The notes beneath the pieces are model-generated. The model saw only the letters and a list, made by a program, of their open reading frames with translations, made no database searches and was not told the DNA's origin. DNA of 64,000 nucleotides from assembly GCF_900176255.2 (NCBI RefSeq), contig NZ_FXEG02000003.1:434001-498000 (forward strand). The letters are read 5' to 3'. A program made the translations under genes and the position numbers. The stretch is from Mycobacterium ahvazicum. GTDB taxonomy: Bacteria; Actinomycetota; Actinomycetes; Mycobacteriales; Mycobacteriaceae. Shown piece by piece: positions 49,940 through 58,114 of this stretch. How positions within the stretch are numbered: position 1 is the first letter of the stretch; every line of letters starts with the position of its first letter.

Positions 49940-50724
49940 GCAACCCGTTGGACGGCAGGGTGGCGCTGGTGACGGGCGCCGGTGCTGGCATCGGCGAGGG
50001 CGTGGCCCGACGTTTCGCCGACCAGGGCGCTAGGGTCGTCGTCGCCGACCTTGACGAGAACGCAGGCCGCCGCGTCGCCAGCGCAATCAACGGCGTCTTC
50101 GTACGAACCGACGTCTCTAACAAGGCGGACGTGGAGAAGGCGGTGCAGCACACGGTGAGCGAATTCGGAGCGGTCGACATCTTGGTGAACAACGCCTGGG
50201 GTGGTGGCGCAATCGGCAGAGTCGAGAAGAAAACCGACGAACAATTGATGCTCGGTATCGCGGTGGGGTACTACGGGCCGTTCTGGGCGATGCGGTCCGT
50301 CTATCCGCACATGAAATCAGCCGGATGGGGTCGCATCATCAATATGTGCAGCCTTAACGGCGTCAACGCTCACATGGGCACTCTGGAATACAACGCCGCC
50401 AAAGAAGCGTTGCGTGCCCTTACCCGAACTGCGGCGCGGGAATGGGCACCTACCGGCGTGACGGTAAACGCGTTGTGCCCGGCGGCCAAGAGCCAGGCAT
50501 TCTTCCGCGCTATTGATCACAACCCTGAGATAGAAGCGCTCGCAGATTCCGCCAATCCCATGGGTCGACTAGGCGATTCTTACGACGATATCGCCCCTGT
50601 AGCAGTCTTTTTGGCCAGCGACGAATCCAGATATCTCACCGGGAACACCCTCTTCGTCGATGGCGGCAGCCACATCAACGGTGCGTTGTGGGCGCCCGAC
50701 CTGGACGCGCCGACCAAACAATGA
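49936..50724 (+). CDS. Short-chain dehydrogenase/reductase
   Basis: A 262-residue classical SDR with TGAGAGIG near residue 14, NNAW in place of NNAG, the catalytic serine in NMCSLNG and YNAAK. The C-terminus FVDGGSHINGALW is typical. It probably oxidises or reduces a ring hydroxyl in the same pathway as the SnoaL protein. A weak hairpin at 50784-50799 could terminate the operon. Confidence 0.92.
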   Translation: MSNPLDGRVALVTGAGAGIGEGVARRFADQGARVVVADLDENAGRRVASAINGVFVRTDVSNKADVEKAVQHTVSEFGAVDILVNNAWGGGAIGRVEKKTDEQLMLGIAVGYYGPFWAMRSVYPHMKSAGWGRIINMCSLNGVNAHMGTLEYNAAKEALRALTRTAAREWAPTGVTVNALCPAAKSQAFFRAIDHNPEIEALADSANPMGRLGDSYDDIAPVAVFLASDESRYLTGNTLFVDGGSHINGALWAPDLDAPTKQ

Positions 50725-50783
50725 CTGCAGAGTCAAGGTGGCCGATGCGGGTAATACGGGCGTACCCGACTTGACATAATGTC

Positions 50784-50799
50784 GCTTATCGGCATAAGC
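50784..50799. terminator. Hairpin GCTTAT-CGGC-ATAAGC after the SDR gene
   Basis: A perfect 6-bp stem with a 4-nt loop, 60 bp after the SDR stop. Weak, but the only terminator-like element there. Confidence 0.35.
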
Positions 50800-51016
50800 C
50801 ATCGGCCGAGCTCGACTGGGATCGTCGCCGAGGGCCGGGCTCGAGGTTCCCCATGAAGGCCCCTCGACGGTCGGCGCTACCCAGCCCACGGACGATCGAT
50901 GGCGGCTAGCGGCGCAGCGGATGGCCGACGCTGAGATGACTCATGTGCTGCCAGCGCCACACTCCGCAGCCGGGTTACCCATTGCCCCGTCCGGACGAGA
51001 GATCACCCCCCCGAAA

Positions 51017-51029
51017 CGTCACTGTGACG
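51017..51029. repeat. Palindrome CGTCACTGTGACG, copy 1
   Basis: A 6-1-6 perfect palindrome embedded in ACGTCACTGTGACGAAT, a 17-bp sequence shared exactly with copy 2. Confidence 0.85.
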
Positions 51030-51181
51030 AATTCTTCCGTCCGTAGGCAGCGTCGCTGAGCCACGGATGCGACACTGCCCCCACGGCCCATTGCTACAAC
51101 CGATAGCCGGGAGCCGACGTCTCGGCCCAGTAGCGGGCCCCGCAGCCGGTCCCACCCCTTCCCCGCTGGGTGCCGGCAATA

Positions 51182-51194
51182 CGTCACTGTGACG
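51182..51194. repeat. Palindrome CGTCACTGTGACG, copy 2
   Basis: The same orientation and 17-bp context as copy 1, 165 bp away, about 140 bp before the COG0523 start. Confidence 0.85.
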
Positions 51195-51264
51195 AATATA
51201 TTTGGGCGGCAACGCAATTCGGAGCGTCCACCCAATCGGCCGGGCCCGCCTCGTGACGGCTTAT

Positions 51265-51279
51265 TGAAAATCATTAGCA
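51265..51279. promoter_or_regulatory. Fur/Zur-like box TGAAAATCATTAGCA
   Basis: An AT-rich 7-1-7 imperfect inverted repeat (five of seven positions) directly upstream of a COG0523 GTPase. Such genes are often under Zur, so a zinc-responsive box is plausible; the match is by eye. Confidence 0.5.
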
Positions 51280-51319
51280 TTACGCTTAAACGATGCGATC
51301 GTGGGACCGGAAGGACAAT

Positions 51320-52348
51320 GTGCGAGCGATCCCTGTGATCTGCTTGACGGGCCATCTCGGCGCCGGCAAGACGAGTCTGCTCAATCACGTGCTCCGCAGT
51401 CCCGGAGCGCGAATCGGGGTCATTATCAATGACTTCGGTGAGCTCAACGTCGATGCCATGCTGGTGACCGGGCAGATCGACGAGCCCGCCTCGATCGCCG
51501 GCGGCTGCATCTGCTGCCTGCCGGATGACGGCGGTATCGACGAGGCTTTGACCAAGCTCGCCGACCCCCGGCTGAATCTGGACGCGGTCATCGTCGAGGC
51601 CAGCGGTCTGGCTGAGCCCGTGTCGGTCGCGCGGATTATCGGCTTCAGCGAAGTCCCTGGGGTGCGCTACGGCGGACTTGTCGATGTCGTCGACGCCGTG
51701 ACCCACTTCGAAACCGTCGACGTCGGCCATACCTCACCGGCCCGCTACGGGGTAGCCTCTCTCGTCGTCGTCAACAAACTCGACCGACTCCCCCGCGAAG
51801 ATCGAGCCGCGACCATCGAGCGGGTGGAACGCCGCGTGCGAGAACGTAACCCACGTGCGACCGTCGTCGGAGCAGTCGGTGGCCGAGTCGATCCCGCACT
51901 GCTGTATGACGTAGCGGAAACGCCCGAGGTGACGGGCCAGCTATCGTTGCGCGATCTATTCGTCGATGCCACGACCGACCCTGTCGCCCATGGCCACGAC
52001 AGCTCGCACGCCGAGTCGGTCACCGCGACGAGCCAGGGCGAAATCGACCCCGGCGCGCTGATCGACTTACTTGAGGATCCGCCTGCCGGGGCCTATCGAA
52101 TCAAGGGCGCGGTGGTCATGAGTTGCGGAAAATCCACACCCATCTTTGCGGTCAATCTGGTCGGCACGTCGATCCACATCGCGAAAGCACCGCCCGGCGC
52201 ATCACCCAACTGCCTCGTGGCGATCGGACTCGGCCTGGACACCGATGCTGTCCGAGCTCGGCTTGAGATCGCGCTGCGACCGGTCACCGGCCCGGCGGCT
52301 CTTGCCGATATTCACCGCCTCAGGCTGTATCGCCGACGCAGCCTGTGA
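51320..52348 (+). CDS. COG0523 (CobW-type) metallochaperone GTPase
   Basis: About 342 residues. The G1/Walker A loop is GHLGAGKTSLLNH, the metal-binding CxCC motif is GGCICCLPDD, the G-domain NKLD is VNKLDRLP, and the CobW C-terminal domain closes with RLRLYRRRS. A short His-containing linker DPVAHGHDSSHAES may help metal handling. COG0523 proteins move zinc, cobalt or other metals to client proteins. GTG 51320 follows GGAAGGAC; ATG 51293 would add nine residues and lies close to the Fur-like box. It is bracketed by three copies of one palindrome. Confidence 0.88.
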   Translation: MRAIPVICLTGHLGAGKTSLLNHVLRSPGARIGVIINDFGELNVDAMLVTGQIDEPASIAGGCICCLPDDGGIDEALTKLADPRLNLDAVIVEASGLAEPVSVARIIGFSEVPGVRYGGLVDVVDAVTHFETVDVGHTSPARYGVASLVVVNKLDRLPREDRAATIERVERRVRERNPRATVVGAVGGRVDPALLYDVAETPEVTGQLSLRDLFVDATTDPVAHGHDSSHAESVTATSQGEIDPGALIDLLEDPPAGAYRIKGAVVMSCGKSTPIFAVNLVGTSIHIAKAPPGASPNCLVAIGLGLDTDAVRARLEIALRPVTGPAALADIHRLRLYRRRSL

Positions 52349-52377
52349 CAGTGAAAAAGCCAGCGCCCCAACGTATT

Positions 52378-52392
52378 ACGTCACAGTGACGT
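52378..52392. repeat. Palindrome ACGTCACAGTGACGT, copy 3 (inverted)
   Basis: A perfect 7-1-7 palindrome between the COG0523 stop and the AhpD-like stop. Its reverse complement matches copies 1 and 2 over 14 bp. It occupies a place where a terminator would be expected. Confidence 0.85.
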
Positions 52393-52399
52393 TTATAGT

Positions 52400-52978
52400 C
52401 TAACCAGTCGCGACGACGGACGCGGAGTTCCAGGGCGCCAAGCGCTCGGACGATCCGTTCGATTCCGGCAGATCGTCACTGACGTCCCACGTCGCGGAGA
52501 GCCGCCCCACTCCCAGCGCAATTGCGCAGTGCAGACCGAGTTCGACCAACTGATCTTCGCTGAAGTGCTTGCGCAACTCGTCGTAGACCACGTCATCGAT
52601 GGCGAGGTGGTTGGTCGCGAACAACTCGGCGAAGCGCAGAGCCGATCGCTCGGCGTCCGAAAGATTGTCCGCGTCGGCGGGCCGCTCCAGCGAGCAGACC
52701 GCGTCCTCGTCGAGCCCGTCATCGATGGCGCTTTGGTAGCGCACCGCGATGCAGCTTCGGCACTGGTTGAAAAACGCGATCCGCAGCCGCACCAATTCAA
52801 GGAGCCGCGGCGACAAACTCCCGTTGCTGCGCAGCGCAGCGGTCAACGCGCCCAGGGCCTCGGCGGCCGCGGGCAGGCGACTGACGATGGAGGCAACGCC
52901 GAGGTTGATCCGATCCCCTTGACCGAGGTCTTCAGTCGGCATCTCGGCAAAGGCTGCGGAAGGCGCGATTCGCGTCAC
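52400..52978 (-). CDS. AhpD-like carboxymuconolactone decarboxylase family protein
   Basis: A 192-residue protein with the AhpD redox motif FFNQCRSCIAVRY (C73-x2-C76), so a thiol-disulfide or peroxidase-linked role is likely. The region LSDAERSALRFAELF is a standard family block. GTG 52978 is preferred because ATAGGAGACG lies immediately upstream; longer starts at 53026 or 53044 lack an SD. It is divergent from a LysR gene that probably controls it. Confidence 0.87.
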   Translation of the reverse strand: MTRIAPSAAFAEMPTEDLGQGDRINLGVASIVSRLPAAAEALGALTAALRSNGSLSPRLLELVRLRIAFFNQCRSCIAVRYQSAIDDGLDEDAVCSLERPADADNLSDAERSALRFAELFATNHLAIDDVVYDELRKHFSEDQLVELGLHCAIALGVGRLSATWDVSDDLPESNGSSERLAPWNSASVVATG

Positions 52979-53190
52979 TGCATCGTCTCCTATGTGCACC
53001 TGTCTGGGCCCCTGGAGTATCGCCATTCCGCCAGCCAGCGTCAATCATCGCTTCGGCAGGAATCCCGAAGGATCGGCAGCGCACGCAATGCAGCTTGACG
53101 AGTGTTACATCTCGTTGGAGCATGCGCACAGCGTCAGGCCGACCGATGACAACTGACATGTTCCTCAACTCCATTGACAGGGTGTGCGGG

Positions 53191-54108
53191 ATGGAACTAC
53201 GTCAGCTCGAGTACTTCATCGCTGTGGCGGACGAAATGAACTTCTCGCGCGCGGCACAGCGGGTCCACGTCGTCCAATCCGCCCTGTCCACGTCAGTCAG
53301 CAAGCTGGAGCGGGAACTCGGCGTAGAGCTGTTCAATCGGTCCAAGCAACAGATCAAACTGACGCCGGCGGGCGAGCTGTTTCGCGAGCATGCACGCCGC
53401 ATCGTCCACAGCGCCCGGCTCGCCAAGGACTCAATCAACGACTACCTCGGTGAGCTGTCCGGCACCGTGGAAGTGGGTTCACTCGTATCCTTTGGGGCGC
53501 TGGACGTCCCGCGGGTACTGGGGGAATTTCACCGCACCTATCCCCAGGTGCAGATCATTCTGCGACTGAGCCCATCGGGTTCGATGCCGCATCTCTCCGC
53601 TATCTCCGACGGCACGCTCGACCTTGCCTTCGTTTCCGCTCCGGACCGCTTCCCGACGGGTATTGACATGCGGCTGCTGGCCGAGGAGCCGATGGTCTTT
53701 GTCTGCAGGGCCGATCATCATTTGGCACAGCGCGACCGCGTCGGCATCATTGAGCTTGCCCACGAGAACCTGATCGGTTTCCCCGCCGAATTCGGCCTGC
53801 GCCGCATCGTGGAGAACGCATTCACGGCGGCCGGCATCGCGGCGCGCACCCGATACGAAGCGGCGGTCAACTACGGGGTCGCATCCAGTTTGGTGCAGCA
53901 CGGATTGGGCACCATGTTCATGCCCGCCAGCGACGCCGGCCGCTTTCCGGACCTCCGGGCGGTGCCGCTGCAGCCAGAGATCGTGTGGCCGATTTATCTC
54001 GCCATGAGCGGGCCGACGCGGGTCTCGCCGGCCGCCGCTAAGCTCGCCGAGCTGATCCTGGCGTCGGCAGCGCGACCAGGCCAGCAGTCGGCAGCCCAAT
54101 TGCCTTAG
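53191..54108 (+). CDS. LysR-family transcriptional regulator
   Basis: A 305-residue LysR protein starting MELRQLEYFIAVADEMNF with the N-terminal winged helix (AAQRVHVVQSALSTSVSKLE). The effector domain follows, with LSGTVEVGSLVSFGALD and the binding-site loop FVCRADHHLAQRD. ATG 53191 is the family start. The 212-bp gap to the divergent AhpD-like gene probably holds its binding sites. Confidence 0.92.
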   Translation: MELRQLEYFIAVADEMNFSRAAQRVHVVQSALSTSVSKLERELGVELFNRSKQQIKLTPAGELFREHARRIVHSARLAKDSINDYLGELSGTVEVGSLVSFGALDVPRVLGEFHRTYPQVQIILRLSPSGSMPHLSAISDGTLDLAFVSAPDRFPTGIDMRLLAEEPMVFVCRADHHLAQRDRVGIIELAHENLIGFPAEFGLRRIVENAFTAAGIAARTRYEAAVNYGVASSLVQHGLGTMFMPASDAGRFPDLRAVPLQPEIVWPIYLAMSGPTRVSPAAAKLAELILASAARPGQQSAAQLP

Positions 54109-54258
54109 CCAGCGGTCCTATTCGCTTTTCCGTAGGCTGCTCGAACCGTCATCTCCAATTTTGATGGGTCGGATCATAACCATTCATTGGACACGATGAT
54201 CCTTGGTTGCTCTGATGAAGAGACACAACCGAGCTCAGAGATTACGAGGTTGATGATC

Positions 54259-54870
54259 ATGTCGCCGTCGCCGCGAAGCCCCCAGCTCGATAATCTCGCA
54301 ACGCGATTCGAACGCGACGTCATTCCGCTGCGGGATCAGCTATTCCGTGCGGCACGCAGGTATACCCAAAGCCACGCCGACGCCGAGGACCTCGTCCAGG
54401 AAACCATGATCAAGGCATATGTCGGATTTGGATCCTTCAGGGAAGGCACGAACCTACGCGCATGGCTCTTCACGATCATGAACCACACGCGAATCAATCA
54501 CTACCGCACCGCCAAACGTCGTCCAACGGAGTGGCTGGCCGGCGACATCAGCGACTTTCTGCTTCCCGCGGGACCCGCACAGTCGATGGCGGGACGATTG
54601 TCGACTGAGACCGTAGTGCTCGATTCGATCGGCGATCCCGAGGTCCGCCAGGCACTTCAGCAGCTTCCAGAATCGCAGCAGCTGGCTGTTTACTACGCCG
54701 ACGTCGAAGGCTTCCGGTACAAGGAAATCGGCGAAATCCTGAACATACCACTGGGTTCAGTCATGTCTCGCATCCACCGAGGGCGCAAAAACATGCGAAA
54801 GCTATTGACGGACTTCGCGATTGAGCAACGATACATCCGCGGAGGCGACGACGTGGTGGTCGCAGCCTAA
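54259..54870 (+). CDS. ECF sigma factor, SigH-like
   Basis: A 203-residue sigma-70 family ECF factor. Region 2 contains TQSHADAEDLVQETMIKAY and NLRAWLFTIMNHTRINHYR. Region 4 is LPESQQLAVYYADVEGF then YKEIGEILNIPLGSVMSRIHRG. These match M. tuberculosis SigH, which controls the thiol-oxidative stress regulon. No anti-sigma gene of the RshA type follows; the next gene is a nitroreductase on the other strand. ATG 54259 has CGAGG at 9 nt; ATG 54253 is possible. Confidence 0.9.
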   Translation: MSPSPRSPQLDNLATRFERDVIPLRDQLFRAARRYTQSHADAEDLVQETMIKAYVGFGSFREGTNLRAWLFTIMNHTRINHYRTAKRRPTEWLAGDISDFLLPAGPAQSMAGRLSTETVVLDSIGDPEVRQALQQLPESQQLAVYYADVEGFRYKEIGEILNIPLGSVMSRIHRGRKNMRKLLTDFAIEQRYIRGGDDVVVAA

Positions 54871-54932
54871 TAGCCGGCAGGCAACAACCTGCCCCAAATC
54901 CCGGTTGCCCTTTCTCTTGAGAGAACAACCGA

Positions 54933-55598
54933 CTAGCCGACGAAGGGGGCTCCGTCGAACCGGTCACAGGTAGCGAACTCCGAGACCGGCCGGCGTCGCA
55001 ACTTCGAAACTTGACGTACCGGCTTGCCCAACGGCACCAGTGCGGCAATGGCATACGAGTCGGGGATGCCGAGAAGATCTTTCGCCCGTGGCTCCTCGGC
55101 GACAACCATCGTTGTCAGCACTCCGCCAAATCCTTCATTGCGCGCGGCCAGCAACACGTTCCACACGAACGGGTACACCGAGGCACCGGGTACCACCGCG
55201 ATGCGATCGAGATCCTGGTCGGTCGCGGCGACAACGCCGAGATTGACCAGGAACATCAACACGACCGGCGCCTCACGAAACGGCGCCGACATCTGAGCAG
55301 GCACCTGCGCCGCCTCGATCGTGGCCGCATCTAAGCTGGTCGGCTGCAACGGGTTCCATGGTGACTCGCCGTTGGCGAGCTGGGCGGTATAGCGGCGGGC
55401 CGCGGTAAGCCCGAGATCAGCCAACGCAGCCCGGGTGTCCTGGTCGCGCAGCACGATGACGCGCACGCCTTGCCGGTTGCCGCCGGTCGGTGCGAAGCGC
55501 GCGTTATCCAGGATGCGTTCGAGAACGTCATCGGGAAGCGGGTCGTCGGTGAATTCGCGCACTGCCGCGGTAGAACGCATAGCGTCGTACAACTCCAT
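54933..55598 (-). CDS. Nitroreductase-family FMN oxidoreductase
   Basis: A 221-residue protein with the nitroreductase fold: MRSTAAVREFTDDPLP at the start, RFAPTGGNRQGVRVIVLRD for FMN binding, and FGGVLTTMVVAEEP near the end. Substrates may be quinones or nitro compounds. ATG 55598 fits the family; ATG 55607 would add three residues. It is the third gene of the minus-strand repair arm and lies 35 bp downstream of the 2OG-dioxygenase gene. Confidence 0.88.
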   Translation of the reverse strand: MELYDAMRSTAAVREFTDDPLPDDVLERILDNARFAPTGGNRQGVRVIVLRDQDTRAALADLGLTAARRYTAQLANGESPWNPLQPTSLDAATIEAAQVPAQMSAPFREAPVVLMFLVNLGVVAATDQDLDRIAVVPGASVYPFVWNVLLAARNEGFGGVLTTMVVAEEPRAKDLLGIPDSYAIAALVPLGKPVRQVSKLRRRPVSEFATCDRFDGAPFVG

Positions 55599-55633
55599 GC
55601 CCACCATCGTGCCGCAACCGGCGACAGCCGTGT

Positions 55634-56347
55634 TCAGGCCGCGTCGTGGAAGATCAATCCCAGCGTGTAGCGCCGGCCGGAGCGGACGGCGGACACCCCA
55701 TGGCGTACCGGGGCCGCCGACCATCCTCGGGTCGACCGCACCGGCCGTTCTCTGGCGGTGAAGACATAGCCGTGTCCGCGCGGCAATGTTGTGGCCGTCC
55801 CCCGTGATTGCGCCCGGGCCCGCTGCTCGACGAGCAGGAATTCGCCTCCGGTGTGCGCGACGCCCGGCTCGTTGAGATTGATGACGACCTGCAGCGGAAA
55901 GATGAGCTCTCCGTAGAGGTCTCGGTGCAGCGCATTCCAATCACCCGGGCCGTAGTTGAGCAGCAGTGCCGTGGGCTTGGTCTGGCCGGCGCGATGGCAC
56001 GTGTCCAGCCATTCGTCGAGAGTGTCGGGCCACGGAGCCTGTCGCCCAAGCTTCGTCCACCAGTCCCGGGCGATCGGCAACAGCCGCGGGTAGAGCGCCT
56101 GTTTCAGATCTTCGATCGGACCGGGGTAGGGCTGTTTGAAATAGCGATACTCGCCTTGCCCGTAGCGGTGCCGGCCCATGTCGACGATTGCGCGAAAACG
56201 ACTGGCGTCGGCGTACAAATCGATGACCGAGGCGCACTCGGCAGGCGTGATCAGCTCCGGGAGCAGTGCACCGCCGACGTCGTTCATGTCGGCGGTGCAC
56301 TGCTCCCAATCGGCGGCATCGACGCGCTGGCGCCAGGTCGAGACCAT
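55634..56347 (-). CDS. 2-oxoglutarate/Fe(II)-dependent dioxygenase
   Basis: A 237-residue jelly-roll dioxygenase. The metal triad is H141 and D143 (ALHRDLYG) with H216 (PVRHGVS), and the 2-oxoglutarate Arg is R225 or R226 (SGRRYTLG). The strand PLQVVINLNEP is typical. Members include AlkB-type demethylases and small-molecule hydroxylases. The start overlaps the Ogt stop by one base (TGATG), so the genes are coupled; a role in alkylation-damage reversal is suggested by that context, not proved. Confidence 0.9.
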   Translation of the reverse strand: MVSTWRQRVDAADWEQCTADMNDVGGALLPELITPAECASVIDLYADASRFRAIVDMGRHRYGQGEYRYFKQPYPGPIEDLKQALYPRLLPIARDWWTKLGRQAPWPDTLDEWLDTCHRAGQTKPTALLLNYGPGDWNALHRDLYGELIFPLQVVINLNEPGVAHTGGEFLLVEQRARAQSRGTATTLPRGHGYVFTARERPVRSTRGWSAAPVRHGVSAVRSGRRYTLGLIFHDAA

Positions 56348-56859
56348 CAGAACAGCTTGCCAGCCAACGCGGGTGCCGGCGCCTCCAGCTCCAGCAAGAA
56401 TCGTTTGCGTTTCAGGCCGCCCGCGTAACCCGTTAGTGCGCCGTCCTTTCCGACGACACGATGGCACGGAACGACGATGCTCAGCGGATTGCGCCCGACC
56501 GCCTGGCCTACTTCATAAGCGGTGGTGCCGTCGGCCAGTTCCTCGGCCAGCTCACCGTATGTCTTCGTCTGGCCGTACCCGATCCCGACAAGCCGATCCC
56601 AGATTCGGCGCCGACGCATTTCTCCCACCAACGCGATCGGAAGATCGAATCGAGTGCGCTCTCCGGCGAGATACTCATTCAGCTGCTCGGCGGTGCGACC
56701 GAGCAGATCGTCGGCAGCCGATCCGACGCACTCGCCCAGAGCATTCGCGGCCGGCGGGTGCCAGTGCTGCCGAAAATAAACCCCTGTCAAGGCGTCGCCG
56801 TCAGCGACCAGGGTCAGCTCGCCCAACGGGCTGTCGATCATCGTGTGTCGTGCTGTCAT
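56347..56859 (-). CDS. ogt: O6-alkylguanine-DNA alkyltransferase (Ogt)
   Basis: A 170-residue suicide DNA-repair protein. The acceptor is C132 in IVVPCHRVVG, and the family blocks GQTKTYGELAEEL and AVGRNP are present. It takes alkyl groups from O6-alkylguanine. The start ATG 56859 is preceded by a strong AAGGAGG. It is the first gene of the minus-strand arm and diverges from an ECF sigma gene. Confidence 0.96.
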   Translation of the reverse strand: MTARHTMIDSPLGELTLVADGDALTGVYFRQHWHPPAANALGECVGSAADDLLGRTAEQLNEYLAGERTRFDLPIALVGEMRRRRIWDRLVGIGYGQTKTYGELAEELADGTTAYEVGQAVGRNPLSIVVPCHRVVGKDGALTGYAGGLKRKRFLLELEAPAPALAGKLF

Positions 56860-57012
56860 CGTTGAACCTCCTTTATTCCTGTAGACGTTGACCGGTCCGG
56901 CGGCGTGAGATGGGATGCGAATTGATTTCTCACATTTCACGATCCGCCGACGTCTTCCCATCGGGAGCAAGAGGAGATCGCATGATCAGCCATACCAACC
57001 GGTGACATCGCC
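56860..57012. promoter_or_regulatory. Divergent promoter region of the alkylation-repair island
   Basis: The 153-bp gap between ogt and the ECF sigma gene. It holds GTGAGA (56905-56910) and its complement TCTCAC (56928-56933) 17 bp apart, an ECF-promoter-scale spacing, plus a tiny leader frame at 56982-57005. Probable promoters for both arms lie here. Confidence 0.5.
56982..57005 (+). CDS. Seven-residue leader peptide upstream of the ECF gene
   Basis: The frame ATG-to-TGA encodes MISHTNR and is preceded by a good SD (AGAGGAGATCGC). It ends 7 bp before the GTG of the ECF sigma gene, in a different frame. It may affect translation of the sigma factor by coupling. A leader of this size could be chance. 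Confidence 0.35.
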   Translation: MISHTNR

Positions 57013-57525
57013 GTGCAGGCCAACCAGGTGAAGATGCCGTTTGAGGCCGTCGTGGCACAGCACGGCGCGACAGTGTTGCGGGTGGTGCGCGCCGTGGTCG
57101 GGCACAGCGACGCCGACGACGCTTGGTCGGACACCTTCCTGGCCGCCTTGAAGGCCTACCCGCAACTGCCGGTCGGGGCCAATGTCGAGGCGTGGCTGGT
57201 CACCATTGCTCACCGCAAGGCCATCGACATCACTCGGGCGGCGGCAAGGCGGGCCATCCCGGTCGCCGATACCCCCGACTCCCCCGCCGGGGAACGAGCC
57301 GATGGACACGACCTCGACCTGGATGCGGCCGTGGGTGCACTGCCGCCCAAGCAACGTCACGCCGTGGCCTACCACTATCTGGCGGGCCTGCCCTACGCCG
57401 AGATCGCAACGATCCTCGACAGCAGCGTCGACGCTGCCCGCCGGGCCGCAGCCGATGGCATCGCCACCCTGCGGCGCACCTATCCCCTTCTCGACAACGC
57501 AAGGAATCATCATGGCCTCGACTGA
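57013..57525 (+). CDS. ECF sigma factor of the alkylation-repair island
   Basis: A 170-residue compact ECF factor. Region 2 contains GHSDADDAWSDTFLAALKAY and EAWLVTIAHRKAIDITR. Region 4 is LPPKQRHAVAYHYLAGLPYAEIATILDSSVDAARRAAADG. It should direct RNA polymerase to a small regulon. No anti-sigma gene is adjacent. GTG 57013 has no ideal SD but lies 7 bp after the leader peptide. Its end overlaps the second Ogt gene by 14 bp. Confidence 0.9.
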   Translation: MQANQVKMPFEAVVAQHGATVLRVVRAVVGHSDADDAWSDTFLAALKAYPQLPVGANVEAWLVTIAHRKAIDITRAAARRAIPVADTPDSPAGERADGHDLDLDAAVGALPPKQRHAVAYHYLAGLPYAEIATILDSSVDAARRAAADGIATLRRTYPLLDNARNHHGLD

Positions 57526-58114
57526 CCTCACTCACCTCTACCCCGTCGATGCGAATCATCTGCGACGCCTGCGCACCCGCCTGGAACGGGATGCACAGGC
57601 TGGAGATCTGCTCGACATCGCCTATCGCACAATGGATTCCGCAGTCGGGCCGCTGCTGCTGGCCGCCACCCCGCTGGGACTGGTCAGGGTGGCTTTCGCG
57701 AACGAGGACCGAGACGGCGTGCTGCTGACGCTCTCCGAACGGATCAGTCCGCGGATGCTTGAGGCGCCGGCGCGGCTGGATCCGATCGTGCGACAGCTGG
57801 ACGAATACTTTGCCGGCCGCCGGCACACCTTCGACGTCACGCTGGACTGGTCACTGTCGCGCGGGTTTCGGCGCACGGTGCTAGAGCACCTCAACACCGA
57901 CGTCAGCTACGGCACCACGGCCAGCTACGCCACGCTGGCGCGACTCGCCGGCTCTCCCAACGCGGTGCGCGCGGTGGGCACCGCGTGCGCGACCAACCCC
58001 ATCCCGATCGTGGTGCCGTGTCATCGGGTGATCCGATCCGACGGTGCCGCGGGGGCCTACCGCGGCGGACCCGTCGCCAAACGCCTGCTGCTCGACCTTG
58101 AGCACCGGGGATGA
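57512..58114 (+). CDS. Second O6-alkylguanine-DNA alkyltransferase
   Basis: A 200-residue protein with the Ogt/Ada C-terminal domain: acceptor C170 in IVVPCHRVIRSDG, SYGTTASYATLARLAG and VGTACATNPIP. A 40-residue N-terminal segment precedes the domain. ATG 57512 lies 14 bp inside the ECF gene, and its end overlaps the following gene by the sequence ATGA. Sequence differs clearly from the first Ogt, so it is not a recent duplicate. Confidence 0.94.
   Translation: MASTDLTHLYPVDANHLRRLRTRLERDAQAGDLLDIAYRTMDSAVGPLLLAATPLGLVRVAFANEDRDGVLLTLSERISPRMLEAPARLDPIVRQLDEYFAGRRHTFDVTLDWSLSRGFRRTVLEHLNTDVSYGTTASYATLARLAGSPNAVRAVGTACATNPIPIVVPCHRVIRSDGAAGAYRGGPVAKRLLLDLEHRG

Larger units (their letters stand above)
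50725..51292. other. 568-bp gap with hairpin, two palindromic repeats and a Fur-like box
   Basis: No supported gene. A minus-strand frame between the two palindromes merely translates the repeat (RHSD). Visible structure: hairpin 50784-50799, palindromes at 51017-51029 and 51182-51194, and a Fur/Zur-like box at 51265-51279 just before the COG0523 gene. Confidence 0.6.

Noticed and set aside
51017..51194. CRP-type sites
   Set aside because: The mycobacterial CRP site is TGTGA-N6-TCACA; the repeats here have the half-sites in the opposite order with a 1-bp centre.
51003..51212. Minus-strand frame between the two palindrome copies
   Set aside because: It only translates the palindrome at each end and has low-complexity sequence between; not a gene.
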